Positions 47,201-61,300 of a DNA stretch of 64,000 nucleotides are shown here, one piece after another (within the stretch, counting starts at the first letter, position 1; each line of letters begins with the position of its first letter). The notes beneath the pieces are model-generated. The model worked only from the letters and a program-made list of their open reading frames with translations, searched no databases and was not told where the DNA came from. This DNA is from Apodemus sylvaticus (Eukaryota > Chordata > Mammalia > Rodentia > Muridae). The position numbers were made by a program, and so were the translations under genes. Location of the stretch: assembly GCF_947179515.1 (NCBI RefSeq), contig NC_067478.1, positions 4,129,224 to 4,193,223 on the forward strand, given 5' to 3'.

Positions 47201-47899
47201 GGACTTCCTGCCCTCCTCTGCCTTCGAGGTGGGCACCTTTATGATCATTTTTAAGGTCTTTATGGCTTCGGCATAGTCGCCAGTCTTATTGAGGGCTCTG
47301 GCTTTGATGAAGTGGTAGAGGGGGTGGTCTCGGACCTAGGAGAGGCAGAGCAGAGCAGAGGGGGTGGGGGTGGGGCCGCTAGCTCACCTCGGCTGCTCAC
47401 ACAGCAGTCCCAGGAACCTCCAGGAGAGCCGGGAGCCAGCCCTGCCTGCGGTCAGCAGAGGGTCTGGGGACGCGAGCGAGCGCCGCCATGTGGCTTTGCC
47501 CTCCCTCCAGGCAACTGTCCATCCAGAAAGGGGTGCAACAGCTGGGCGGGCCACGATGTGGCGAGCTCCTCCCACCTGGAAGTTGTGGCTGACCCCCAGC
47601 TCCAGGCAGTGGGAGCACATGGCGAAGTTGCCCTGGGCCAGGTGGATCTGGGACATGAGGAGGTGAGCATCCACAAAGGTGGGGTCCAGCTCCAGGCAGC
47701 GCTGCAGGGTGCTCTGCGCGTTTTCCAGCTCCCCTAGGACAGGAAACCGCAGTCTGCATCCAGGGATCTTCAGGAGCCACACAAGGACCCGACCAGTAGA
47801 GGGAGGGAGACTGGGTATCCCAGGTGCAGCCATTCGGAAGTCTCAGTCTTGGCGTCTCATTCAGTTTTAAAATTTTGCGTGCGCGCGCGCGCGTGTGTG

Positions 47900-47930
<31 letters not shown>

Positions 47931-50900
47931 CTATGTGCGCGCGTGTCATTCCTCAAGAGCCATTCACCTCTTGTTGAGACGGCAGTCTTTCTCAGACCTG
48001 GAGCTCACCGAGTAGGCTATGTTGGCCAACCAGCCCGCCCTGGAATCCACCTTATCTCTGCCTCTCCAGCACTAGTACTACAAACATGGGGTCAGATTCT
48101 GCTTGCAAGGAAAGGACGTAAGTGACTGAGCTCTTTCCTCTGCCCTGCAAGACCTGTTAGAGAATCTAACTTAAGCCGGGAGGGATGATGCATGCCTTTA
48201 ATCCCAGCACTCAGGAGGCAGAGGCAGAAGGATCTCTGTGAGTTTGAAGGCCAGCCTGGTCTACACAGGATAGCCAGGGCTATACAGAGAAACTCTGTCT
48301 CAAAACAAAACAAAACAAAAGCATAAGAAAACAACAACAAAAATGAAAAAAGAATGGAGAGAAAGTCTAACTTAATATTCACATGACCTGGAAGGCTGGT
48401 ATTCTTTTTTGTTGTTGTTTTTGTGTGGTTGTTTTTTTGTTTGTTTTTGAGACAGGGTTTCTCTGTGTAGCCCTGGCTGTCCTGGAACTCACTCTGTAGA
48501 CCAGGCTGGCCTCAAACTCAGAAATCCACCTGCAAGCCGGGCGTGGTGGCGCACACCTGTAATCCCAGCACTTGGGAGGCAGACACAGGCGGATTTCTGT
48601 GTTCAAGGCCGGCCTGGTCTACAGAGTGAGTTCCAGGACGGCCAGGGCTACACAGAGAAACCCTGTCTCAAAAAACCAAAAAAACCCCAAAAATCAAAAA
48701 AAGAAATCCACCTGCCTCAGCCCCCCAAGCGCTGGGATTAAAGGCGAGTGCCATCACTGCCCAGGGAAGGCTGGTATTCTAATTCTTGAATTTGATCTTT
48801 ATTTTTGGTGGTGCTGGGACTCAAACCAGGACCTCAAGCGTGCGAAGCAGGCACTGTCTCTGCTTGGGCCTTGATGTACTATCTTTTGGATGTGGGACTT
48901 GGGATCTGGTCATGTAGGCCATTTAACTGGAGGGACAACGTGTTCATTTAAGAAGACCTCTCTTCATGGAGGTCTGAACTCTGACACTGGGAGACTTGGG
49001 GACCTCTTTGAAGCCAGGCTGCAGCCCCGTTTGATAGCGACAGCCTTAATGCCAGTGTGCTGTGGGCTAGGAGGTGCACTTCCTCCCTCTGTAGCCAGGC
49101 CCCGCTACAGCTGCTGCCTGGAGTCCCTCACCTGGAGGTTGGGCTACACCTCTTTTGGGTCCCAAACTCCCTCATCTCTTGTGTGCTGTGGAGAAAGGAA
49201 GATGTCGCCGTGGCAACCTAAGCATTTGGAGACTTAGCTTTGGTCCCAAACCTGTTGGTAGCTGCCAGTGCCTCTGGGGCAGTCCTTCCGTGGCCTTGAA
49301 CCCAGGAGACCTTAAAGCTAAGAGTAAACCTGGCACGGAGACCTTGAGGATGAAGACTTAGGAGGCCTCAGATGAGCAAAGCCACTCAACATAGAGCCGA
49401 CTGGAGACAGAGAGGGGCCGCGTGTCGGAGAGAACAACCCGGCATCTGCCGAGCCTGCTCCCTTTTTTCCCCTGGTGGGAGGAGCTGGCAGATCGGATGG
49501 TGCCTCAGTGATCCTCTGAAAGCCCCACACTCCAAGGCCTCACCAAGACACTCTTCTTACCCACGTGTCCGCCTTTGCTTCCTCCACAGCAGCGTTCTGT
49601 GAAGTGTGCCGTATGTACAATGCACATGTATGCAGGTGTGTATGTATGTCACATATAGGGAAAGTATCCCTGGCAAGGTTATTTCCCAGGATATAACCCT
49701 AGGGCCGGGTACCATCACTGTCTGCTGGGACTCACTGCTCACCTGAGAGGAACTTGACCTGAGCCATCACATACAGCGGCTCCATCATGGCCGGGGCCAC
49801 CTTCACCACAGGACTCAAGATCATGGCGACTTGTTTAAGAAGTGGAGACACGAGCTGGCCAGGTGACCGGGGCTGTGGGGACACCAGGGATAAACGTGTG
49901 GTTTTCCTTATTCTCTTTCCTACCTCCTCCTCTTTCTAAAAAACTTTCCCCAGACAGGGTCTCACACAGCCCAGGACTGCCTGGAATTCCCTGTGCAACC
50001 AAGGACAAACTTAAGCTCTTTTTTTTTTTAAAAAGATTTATTTATTTATATATATCGTGTATATGGGTGTTTTGTCTGCACATCTATCTGAACACCAGAA
50101 GAGGGAATTGGACCCCAGATAGGTATAGACAGTTGTGAGTTGCCATATAAGTGCTGGGAATTGAACCCTTGACCTCTGGAAGAGAAGCCAGTGCTCTCAA
50201 CTACTGAGCCATCTCTCCAGTGCCAACATTCTTGAACTTCTGCTCTTCCTTCCTCCTCCTCCTCATCATCCCCCTCCTTCTCCTTCCCCTCTTCCTCAGT
50301 GCTAGGACTGTTGTTCCTATCAGGATATAGACAGGTGCCTGGCCAGTGGACCTCCCCACCCAAGCATGGTCCCTGCACCACACCTTCAGAAAGGCCTGGG
50401 AGCTCGGGAGAGATGCAAACCTTTGACCTCACCCGGGACACCCAGCTCTGTGCTAGAGCAGCCTCTGAGGTCATGCGGCTTCAGCTCGGTCCAGTTTGAG
50501 AAACACTGGGGCTGGGGCTGTTGCTCGGTGGGTGGGGCACTTGCTTAGTTTAAAGCACCGAGTTCCATACCCAGCACCTCATAGACTGGATGTGGTGGCA
50601 CACACCTGCAATCCCAGCTTCAGGGTGTGCAGGCAGGAGGATCAGGAGTTCGAGGTCATCCCCAGCTATGGACTAAATACACTAGACACTAATCTTGGCT
50701 TTGGGAAACCCTGTCTCAAAAACAAGTCAACAGACAAACAAACAAAACAAACCCCAGGAAAACACCAGCCCCCCCCCCCCCCATTGCTTTCAGCTCAGGC
50801 TGGCCTGGGGCCCAGCCAGGGAAAGCCCTCGCCTCTATCCTTCATGTGAGTACCACCCACGCCTGTACTTTAGACCCCTGACATGAAGATGGGCTTCCCT

Positions 50901-53900
50901 AACCTGCTTGGGGCAGAAATGCAGATACTCCTTGGCGATGCAGACCAGAAAGAGGGGGTCCAGCTTTTCAAAGTACTCGGGGCTCAGGGCCAGGCCCTGC
51001 ATGTTGGAGAAATGCAGCTCCACAGCCTCCTTCAGGAGTGCTGTGGCCTCTTGCTCCAGTTTTTGCTTCTTAGCTGCTACGAGGGCTTGCAGGAAAACCA
51101 GCACCTGTGCAAGAGAGGCTTGGGCTCAGGGTGGGGCTGGCCCGGGAGCCCAGGCTGGCCCAAGCCGTAAGGTGGGCCACCTTGATCGCCCTCTGCTGGA
51201 GAACCCTCTCCCAGCCATCCTTGCCCATTAGCTCTGACCTCAGACTTCCCGAGGGACTGCTGCACCTCCTTGAGGAACTCCAGCTGGTGAGCCGCCTCCT
51301 CCAGCTGGCCCTGCAGGATCTGGCACCAGATGCTCCCTGTGGATGGGTAAGAAAGAAGCTGGGCGGGCAGGCAGCGGAGCCCGCAGCCCTGCAGAGGCAG
51401 GGGCGGGACTGAGGAGGGAGGAGGGACCCTCACATCTTTACAAACTGAAGGAGCCAAGGCATGTGCCGAGCAGGGGACTGAAGCGGAAAGACAGCAAGGA
51501 TCCATCACTCATATAACTTTAACGACGACTCCAGGAATAACCACCATTAGGAACTTGGGGTTTAAACCTTCAAACAGTTTTCTAAGTATTTGTTATTAAT
51601 GTATGATCAGCTATTCAAAGATCTACATTTGGGGGTTCAGGGTATAGCATGCATGAAGCCCAGGGTTCGACTCTTAGCACGCGACAAAATCATGCATGTG
51701 TGTGCATGCGCACGAATGTGTCTGCCACGTTGCACTTGTGAGGGCCAGAAGCCACCCAGTGGGACTCAGTTCTGTCCTTGGTGGGCCCTGGGGACTGAAC
51801 TCAGGTTGTCAGGCTGGTAAGAGGCCACTTCACCCACACAGCCACCTTGCCTTCCCTGCTAAGAATTGAAACATATCCTTCCTTCCAATCTCAGACACAT
51901 TTCAGTCTTTACCAGTCTAATGTGACAGGAGGGGCTGGAGGTCGACTCAGCTGGTAAGAGCGCTGTGGTTCCTGGAGAGGACCTGAGCCAGGTTCCTAGT
52001 GCTCACAAGAGAGGGCTCACAACTGCCTGCAACTCCAGCTCCAGGAGATCTGACACCCTCCTCTGAGGTCTGTGGGCAGCCTCCGCCTCTCTCTCCCACT
52101 CAAAGGATGAGTTCTAATCCACGTTCTTTTGCTTATTAGGGGGAATGGACATTTTTATATTTTTTAGTTAGTTACTTATTTTATTTTCATTTTTTAAAGG
52201 TTTATTTATTTAATGTATATGAGTACACTGTCGCTGTCTTCAGACACACCAGAAGGGGGCATCCTTTCCCATTACAGATGGTTGTGAGCCACCAAATGAT
52301 TGCTGGGAATTGAACTCAGAACCTCTGGAAGAGCAGTCAGTGCTCTTACCTGCTGAGCCATCTCTCCACCCAGCTAGTGACTTTTTAATTAGATTGTGAA
52401 TTTCCTATTTGTTGCCCCTGCCCTGACTTCCATTTGAGTGACTTTTTTATTTTTATGGTGTTGGTGGCAAACACTCTACTAGGCTATATCCATCTGTTTC
52501 TTTTTACAAACTAGGGTAATTAACTTATTTTCAGTCATTATTATTATTATTTTTTTTGGATTTGTTTTTTTTGAGACAGGTTTCTCTGTATAGCCCTGGC
52601 TATCCTGGAATTCATTCTGTAGACCTCGAACTCAGAAATCCACCTGCCTCTGCCTCCCAGAGTGCTGGGATTACAGGCGTGCGCCACCACCGCCTGGCTC
52701 AGTCATTATTATTTTCAAGACAGTGTCTCATGTAAGCCTAGGCTGGCCTCAAACTCTAAGGAGCTGAGGATGACCTTGAACTCATGATCCTCCTGCCTCT
52801 CCTCCTGCCTGCTGGGGTGACGGGCCTGTGCCAATATGCCCAGCTGATGGTGTCCTTTACTTCAGTCATAGGGAAGTCCCAGGCTCTTTGGGGCTTGACT
52901 TTGCTCCTCAGAGGCCCCCTGATTTGCATGACCCACTGGCCAACCCCTGCCCTGCACACTGCTTGCAGATCTAGAGGCACAAAGGCTCAGCCTGGGGTAG
53001 TAGTGGGTAGAACTTGTAAGCTCAGGCTGGCCCTTCCCCCTGACTTGCCCCTCTGGGTCAGCTGAGTTGGGGACTCCAGCAAGTGGGTAAGATTTGTGTG
53101 AGGCACACTTGCGACCAGCTGGCTGCCTGCTGGGCCTTCCCCTGCAATGAGGGAGAGGGGGAGGATTCAGCGTGTGTGCTTCAGGCGATTGGCCTGTGTG
53201 CTGAGTGGTGCTGAGACTCCCAGGGTAATGCTCTCCTCCCTCCCGTTCTCTGTCAGCAGCTCCTTGAATATTCTTGCCATCTACTTCCTGGATGGCTGTC
53301 CCACTGTGAGCTTTTGCTCTCTGCCTCTGACACCCTTGGGCTTGCGTCTCTAGTTTTCCCTGGGACTCTCTGGAGAAAGCTGGAGGGACTGGGGAGGTGG
53401 CTCAGCAGTTAGGAGCACTGACTGCTCTTCCAGAGGTCCTTAGTTCAATTCCCAGCAACCACATGGTGGCTCACAACCATCTGTGGTGGGATCCAATGCC
53501 CTCTTCTGGTGTGTCTGAAGAAAACAATGGTGTACTAATATACATTAAATAAATCTAAAAAAAAAAAAAAAAGGAAAAAGGAAAAAGCTGGTCTGCTCAT
53601 TTTGTTGTTTTCTGAGACAGGGTCTCTGTGTGGGGAGGATGGCCTTGAACTCAGAATCCTCTGCCTCAGTCTTCAGAGGGCTGGGATGGCAGGCAGTGCC
53701 CACCAAGCCCAGCTTTGGTCTTGAGCTGCCTCATCTGTGCCTAAGTTGGCTCACAGGTTTCTGGTCGTGCTTGGAATTCCCATGCGTTGACGTTGTTTTG
53801 CCTCTGAGGTTCTTGAAATGTCTGGTCTGCTAAAGTCACTTTTCTCTTCTAGCACGTTTGCAGTGGAGTCTTTCTTCTTTTATGTTTGTGCCTTTGCTTG

Positions 53901-54379
53901 CTTGTTTGCTGATTGTGGCCCTGGCTGTTCTGGAGTTCTCTTTGTAGACCAGGCTGGCCACAGACTCACAGAGATCTGCCTGTCCCTGCCTCCCGAGGGC
54001 TGGGATTAAAGGCATGTGTCACCACATCCAGCTCGGGTCATTTTTTAAGAATGACCGGGACTGGCAGAGTGCTCAGCAGATAAAGGTGCTTGCAGCATGA
54101 GCCTGATAGCCTGAGTCTGATTCGCTGGGACCAACATAAAGGTGGCAGAAGAGAACCAAAGATGTCCCCTATCTCCATATGTGTGCCACAGCTTGCACAA
54201 ATGCACAGAGGCAACACACACACACACACACACACACACTAATAAATAAAATAAAATGAAAGCCTTCATGGTATATTCCTATAATGCCAACACCTGAGGG
54301 CAGAGGCAGGAGAGCTGGTTCAAGGCCATCCTCAGCTATAGTTTGAGGTTAGCCAGTACTACATAAGAACTTCTCTCTA

Positions 54380-54443
<64 letters not shown>

Positions 54444-55713
54444 GTGTTGTTATAAGGGCCAGTCTAACATGCTGACCAGAAAGTAATAGCTGCTCTGATA
54501 ACTGCCCCATCTCTCAGGGAGGCCCGGGCTTAGAACAAGGGACCTCAGTACTCAGCTCCTCGGTGCTAGGAAGAAAAGAACAGCTGTTCCAAGCCCTGAG
54601 CCAGCCTGCCCTGCCCCAAGCAAGCCCTGGTGCCTCAGAGAATGCATACAGATTAGAGCTGAGCCATTTTAAAAAAAAATGCATAGAAAGGCCAGGGATG
54701 CCAGGTGGGAATAAAGGACAGGGTGATGTCACTTAATTTGTAGACAGTGTCACTATGTATAAAGCCCTCGTTCAAAATACAGCACCACGGGCGGTGGTGG
54801 TGCACACCTTTAATCCCAGCACTTGGGAGGCAGAGCCAGGCGGATTTCTGAGTTTGAGGCCAGCCTGGTCTACAGAGTGCGTTCCAGGACAGCCAGGGCT
54901 ACACAGAGAAACCCTGTCTCAGAAAACCAAACCAAACCAAAAGACAGCCACCACCGAGCACCATGCCAACCGGGCTTGGTGCCATACACCTGTGATCCAA
55001 CCTTGGAGGTGGGGGTAGGGTGATCAGAAGTTAGGCCTTGGCTACACAGTGAATTCCAGACCAGCCTGGGCTGCAGGAGGCTGTGTCTCAAACACTAAAA
55101 TAAACACAAGAACCCTGGGTGTGTTGGTACATGCCTGTAATCCCAACATTTAGAAGACGGAACCAATTTAAGGCTAGCCCGGGTGGCATAGTGAGACCCA
55201 CTTTCAACAAACAAACAAACAAACAAACAACAATTAAGAAAAATCCACTGAAAAATGGAACTTCTCCTGTGAATGGGCCAGAGTAAGATTCAATGTTAGG
55301 AATAGTCAATATGTGCTAATTTAAAAATTAAAAGTGGGGGGTGGCTGGAGAGATGGCTCAGCAGTTAAGAGTACTGACCATTCTTCTGAAGGTCCTGAGT
55401 TCAAATCCCAGCAACCACATGGTGGCTCACAACCATCCATAATGAGACCTGACGCCCTCTTCTGGAGTGTCTGAAGACAGCTACAGTGTACTCACATATA
55501 ATAAATAAATAAATCTTTATAAAAAGAAAAAGAAATGGAACCTTTAAAAAAAATAAAAGAGGAGCCTTTGGAAAGGTCGTTTGACACTTACTTACACACA
55601 GGACAGAGCAAGTTATCAGGACAGACGGTAAAGAAACCCGCAGAGAGAGCTTTCCTGGTAGCTTTCAGCTCCAGGATCTGCAGAGGAGGTCAGGGTACAC
55701 TTACAAAGGCTAA

Positions 55714-55778
<65 letters not shown>

Positions 55779-58297
55779 TGTGTGTATGTCTTGGGCAGCG
55801 GTGGAGGGGGGGTAACATCTCTACTTCTGGCCTCTGGGGACTGAGAAGGGCAGGGCCACCAGAATGAGCATCAGACTACCAGTCTTCTGGTGAAGTCAGA
55901 TTCGGGCGCCACAGCTGTGACGGGTCAGCGTGGGTGGGAGGGTGGCCCCAGTTGGTCCTGAACCTTCCATCTGTATCGGCGGGTTCACGGGAAGACCCCA
56001 TGGTAAGGTAACCCCCAAACTCACAAGCAGTCTGGAGAGAGGGTTCCCAGGCACACACCCTGCTGCTGGGCTAGCACCTGCCCTGCCCAGCCCAGCCCTC
56101 AGAGACCTGCCCTGCCCAGCCCGGCCCGCAGACACCTGCCAAGGCAGCCAGCCTGTTCTCCTCCAGCTTCATGGCCTCCTTGTACCACAGACACGCTTCC
56201 TTCACTTGCTGCTGTAGGATGAAGAGGTAACCCAGCTCAGTGGCCACGAGGGCACAGGAGGGTGTGGCCATGAAGATGCGCTCCAGGAAGCCACTCACAA
56301 GCCGGTGGACCACCTGGTGCCTCCCACACTGCCAAGAGAGGACATAGGGGAACAGAAAGTCTCGTCAGCCCAACCTGCCTGGATGAAGATACGTCAGAAG
56401 TGTGTGTGTGTGTGTGTGTGTGTACATTTCAGCACAGTTGGGGAGGTCCCGAAGAGCCCATGAGGTATCTGGGATCTCTATCTAGGAACCTGGGTGTATT
56501 CAGCTAACTTTCCATGTCCTGAGGAACCTGTCTCTGGCCATGGGCGCTTCTGGACATGCCCTTGACTGGCCACAGTAACTGATCTTGGTAGTTACCTACA
56601 GGTTGTTTTGTTTTTGTGACAGGGTCTCCTGTGGTGCAAGCTGGCCTTGAACTTGCTAGGTAGCTGAGGCTGGCTTTGAACTCTCTAACCTCTTGCTTCT
56701 ACATCACAGGTGTGGACCACCACTCTCAGCTTCCTGCCAGGAGGCGGCTGCTTGCTTGTTTGTTTTTAGTTAAGACTTGTTGAAAAGCTACTGAGCTTGT
56801 TTATGAGACGTAGCCATGGCGACCCATGTCCCATTGCCACTTGAGGACAAAGCTGAGAAATTCAGAAACTCAGACACACACATAGAGGGCGACAGTCACC
56901 CAGTGGCACCTAGCAACCCCTGTCTGGTTCCTGATTCTTCGTTTTATCCTGTAAACCTTGCTTGGGAGTGAAGGTTTTACAAAAGACAAACTCTATGGCA
57001 ACTTGGTCTGTTTGGACCTTTGATGCCAGAGGCCCAGGTGGGCTGTCTGTCGGTCAGGTTACTGCCGAGAGGAGGTAGGTGAGGTTGGTGTGGTTCCCTA
57101 TAGCAGATGCCGGTACCTTCTCTCCCTATTATGGGCACCACTGTAAAAACCCTTCAGAACCCACTTCCCTGGTCACTATGGCCCCCTAGTGGCCGCTCAT
57201 GTCACTGCAGCCAGAGCAGGGCAGTGGCCACAGGGATGTGCGACCCAGGCAGAAGGTCCAGGCTTGTGCTGGAGTGGAAGGAGAGGAGTTGGGTGCTCGG
57301 AGCATAAAGGGAAGCCAAGGTCTTCTCTTGGGGCTGGGGGTAGGTCAGAAACGGGGCGCCACCTACTCACCAGCCTGCTGACTGCAAGGATCTTCTTAAG
57401 ATGTAGGTTTGGATTGTGGGGCTCTCCCGTCTCTAGCGCCTTGATGAGGTTTCTGACGCGGTCGGCAGCCTGCAGGGAGGACAGGCAGTGTTGTGGGCAC
57501 AGCTTAGCTGGCGAGGCCTTGCCTAGCGTGCATGAGCTCCACAGACTAAAACCAAGCGTGGTGGTGCATGCCGGCAAGCCGGGCACTCGGGTGGCACAGG
57601 CGGGGTGGGGGCTCAAGGTCATCCGTACTAGCAGGAAGTCCCCAGCCCTGCCTGTAAGTGTAACAAAGCAAAACTGAACCTCAAAACACAGAACCGGGGT
57701 TGGGAGGGGCTTTTCAATTCTGGCTGCAGATTTTGCCCTCTCCTCTCCCGTCAGCTTTCCTCATCACCCACGGCCCAGGCATTAGAACTGTTTCAAAATC
57801 CCACGGGTCGGGGCTGGAGAGACGGCTCAGTGGTTAAGAGCACTCACTGACTGCTCTTCCAGAGGTCCTGAGTTCAATTCCCAGCAACCACACGGTGGCG
57901 GCTCACTATATGCTCTCTTCTGGTGTATCTGAAGAGAGCAACATAAAACAAACAAACAACCTCCCTCCACGGGTGGAGCTCAGAGTCCCGGCAACTGCTC
58001 TGAGGTGACCCGGTTGCGCAGGCAACTGATTCTGAAGCTTCAGTCATGTGCTCGCCTGTCCTGTGCACACCCCGGCCAGGGGCAGCAAGGCTGGAGTTCT
58101 CAGATGCAAAGCTTTGTCAAAAGAGAAGCCCAGGGGCCAGTGAGAGGGCTCAGTGGGTAGTTCTAGCCTGGGGATGGGACCCACATGGTGCAGGAGGAGG
58201 CTGAGCATCCTGCAGTTTGTTCTTTGACCTCTTCACATTTGTACTGTCTTCTCTGCCTCATCTTTCTCTCTCCTCTCCCCTCATCTCTCTCTGACAC

Positions 58298-58365
<68 letters not shown>

Positions 58366-61300
58366 GATCAAGAGAGCAAAAGAAAAGAGAGGGAGAGAAA
58401 GCAGCGGAGGGGAGGGGAGGGGAGGGGGCCCTGCTGGGTCCGCTCTCCTCAGAGAGACAGGACTAGAACTGGGCAGCCAGGCTGGGGTACCTGGGAGCTT
58501 GAGGGGGGAGGGGTGAAGACATGGCTCGGGATGCTGACCCCGCCTTTATGGTGATCCTGAGGATGCCGGGTCTGAAGAGGGCCTGGCCAGGGGTGGACAC
58601 AGATCTCAGTTCTTGTTTTCCCCAGAGATAATGTCAGGGTCCTTTTCAAGGGTTTCCCCTGGTACTGGCTGTTTCTCTATGTTGCTCCAACTCAGAAGCC
58701 CACAGCTCAGAGCTCTACAGATGGGAGGAGCCAGAACTTACTTCCTCCTGCTGTGACCCCAAGTCCTTAGAATCTGCATTGCTGGGCTCATCAAAAGCCC
58801 CGGGCTGGTCTGGGTGTGGGGTGGGTCTGGGGTGGAGGTGGGGGTAAGGCTGGGGTGGGGGTGGAGGTGGGGTGAGGCTAGGGGTTGGGGTGCAGTGGGT
58901 TCCTTTTTGTATCATATCTGCTCATTGCTCAACTGAGTCAGTCTCCCCCTTCCTCTGTCTCTGTCTCTCTCTCTGTTTTGGGTGGACAGGGTCTTGACCT
59001 GAACTCATATCTGATCATCCTGCCTCTGCCTCCTGGGATTACAGATGTGTCTGTTCCCTGGCTGAGACTCTGAGTCTTGAGGCAACTTACTCTGTCTGTG
59101 TTTCCTTCTTTCACGAGCTCATGCAAAGCTAGAATTTGCCAGGCATCAATATTGTTTTCGTCTTTTTCAAGGATTCTAAAATAGAAAGAGAAGTCATATG
59201 AACCGACCAATCGTATCACAGCGCAGCCTGGATGGGAGATCAGAAAGAACTGATTACCTTTTAACATCCAGTCCTACTTTTTATGTTTTAAAAATAATTT
59301 ATTAATTTTTATGTTGTGTGCATTTGTCTGTGTGAGGGCATCAGATGCCCTGGAACTGGAGTTACAGACAGGCTTGAGCTGTCACGTGGGTGCTGGGAAT
59401 TGAACCTGGGTCCTCTGGAAAAGCAGCCGGTGCTTTTAACTGCTGAGCCACCTCTCTGGCCTCTTCAGATTTATTTTGTTATTGTTTTGTAATTATATAT
59501 ATTTGTGTGCACCTGGGTGGGCGCTGGATCTCCTGAAGCTTGTGTTGGAGAAGTGACTGACCAGATGTAGGAGCCGGGAACTGAACTTGGGTCCTCTGGA
59601 AGGGCAGCAAGAGTTCTCAACTGCTGAGCCTTTGCTCTGGTTCCTCTTTTGTGGTCTCTCTCCCTCCTTCTCCCTCTCCCCCCTCCCTCCCCTCCCCCCC
59701 TTTTGAGAGTGGGTTTCACGTTCTGCAGGTTGACCTCGAACCTGTTGGCCTCAAACTCAGACTTGCCTAAGAATCCTCCCACTTCTACCCTCAGAAGTCA
59801 GGATTACAGGTGTATGCCACCACACTTAGCTCAGGGTTACTCAAATTAACAGACAAAATTGCAATGTGAATAGGCATACCCAACACTGAAAGAGGTCTAG
59901 CCAGGGCTACTGGTTTCTTTCTTTTGGAAGCCAAAACCGCAAAGTAAAGCGGAAACAACTTAGACAGCTGGGGGGGGTGTGTGGGGGCGGGGTAATGGCA
60001 CTGGCCACGCAATGGGGCTCTATGTCCAGGACCCACACGGAGGGTCAACTTCACAGAGCTGTCCTCTGACCTCCAAACCAACTTGCCACGGAACACTTGC
60101 CATGACATTTGTGAGTGTGTGTGCGCGCGCACACACACACACACACACACACATACACACAAAAGAGACACAAAGAGACAGAGACAGAGAGAGGAGAGAG
60201 ACATCATTGCAAAAGCAATCTGTGCTCTTACACCCCGAGCAATCCTCTGCTTCTCACAGTTTTAAATAATGAAGTTGAAGGGCTGGAGAGGTGGTTCAGT
60301 GGTTAAGGACAACGACTGTCCTTGCAGAGGACCCACACTCGAGTCCCAGCACCCACACAGTGGCTCATTACCATCTGTAATTTAAGTTCCATGCGATCTA
60401 ATGCACTCTTTTGACTCATGGAAGCAGAGATACTGAGTTCAAGTACAGTCTGGGCTTCATAGTGATACTCTGTCTAAAAAAACAAGACCCTGAGTCCAGT
60501 GCGAGGCTCAGTGGGAGGCAGCATTTAGGTGAGCCTTGAACTCATCCCTGGGACCCAGGTAGGGAAAGGGGCAGCACCGACTCTGAAAAGCTGTCCTCTG
60601 ACCTCTGCACACAGGAATGGTGACTGTGATAATAAATAAGAAAAACAAAACAAAACAAACAAAACCAAACAAGCCAGGTGTGGAGGCTTACCCGTGTAAT
60701 TCCAGCACTTGGTAGGCTGAGGCAGGAGGATTGCCATAGGTTTATGGCCAGCCTGTGCTACACAGTGAGTTCCAGGACAACCTAGACTATAGTGAGATCC
60801 TTTCTCAAACCCATACCAATTCCAACCAAACCATTCTGAAAAAACAGGCCAGTCTCGGTGGCTGAAGTCTATAATCACAGTCACCTGGGAGGCTAAAGCA
60901 GGAGGGTCACAGTTAGCCTGGGCTACAGGATGAGCGCAAGGCCAGCCTGGGCAACTTAATGAGAACCCAACTCAGTATAAAATTTTAAAGGGCTGAGGCT
61001 ATAGCTTATACACAAATCCCCCGGTTCCATCTCCAGAACCCCCAACTATCTAAAGGGAGGCCGCCCGGCAGGCGGCACGTCCCTCACCTCTGTCCGGTTT
61101 CTATGGTCTGATCCCAATCCTGCCGAGCCAGGAACAGCTTCATCTTCAGGACTAGGGCCGGCAGGAAGTTGCTGCAGGCCAAGGTGACCTGGTTCACCAC
61201 CTCCAGGGCCCCGGAGAAGTTCTGCTGTGTCATGAAGTACGATGCCTGGGGGAGCCCAAGAGAAGCCGTGACGCTGGGTCCTGTTCACTTGTTAGGGGGA

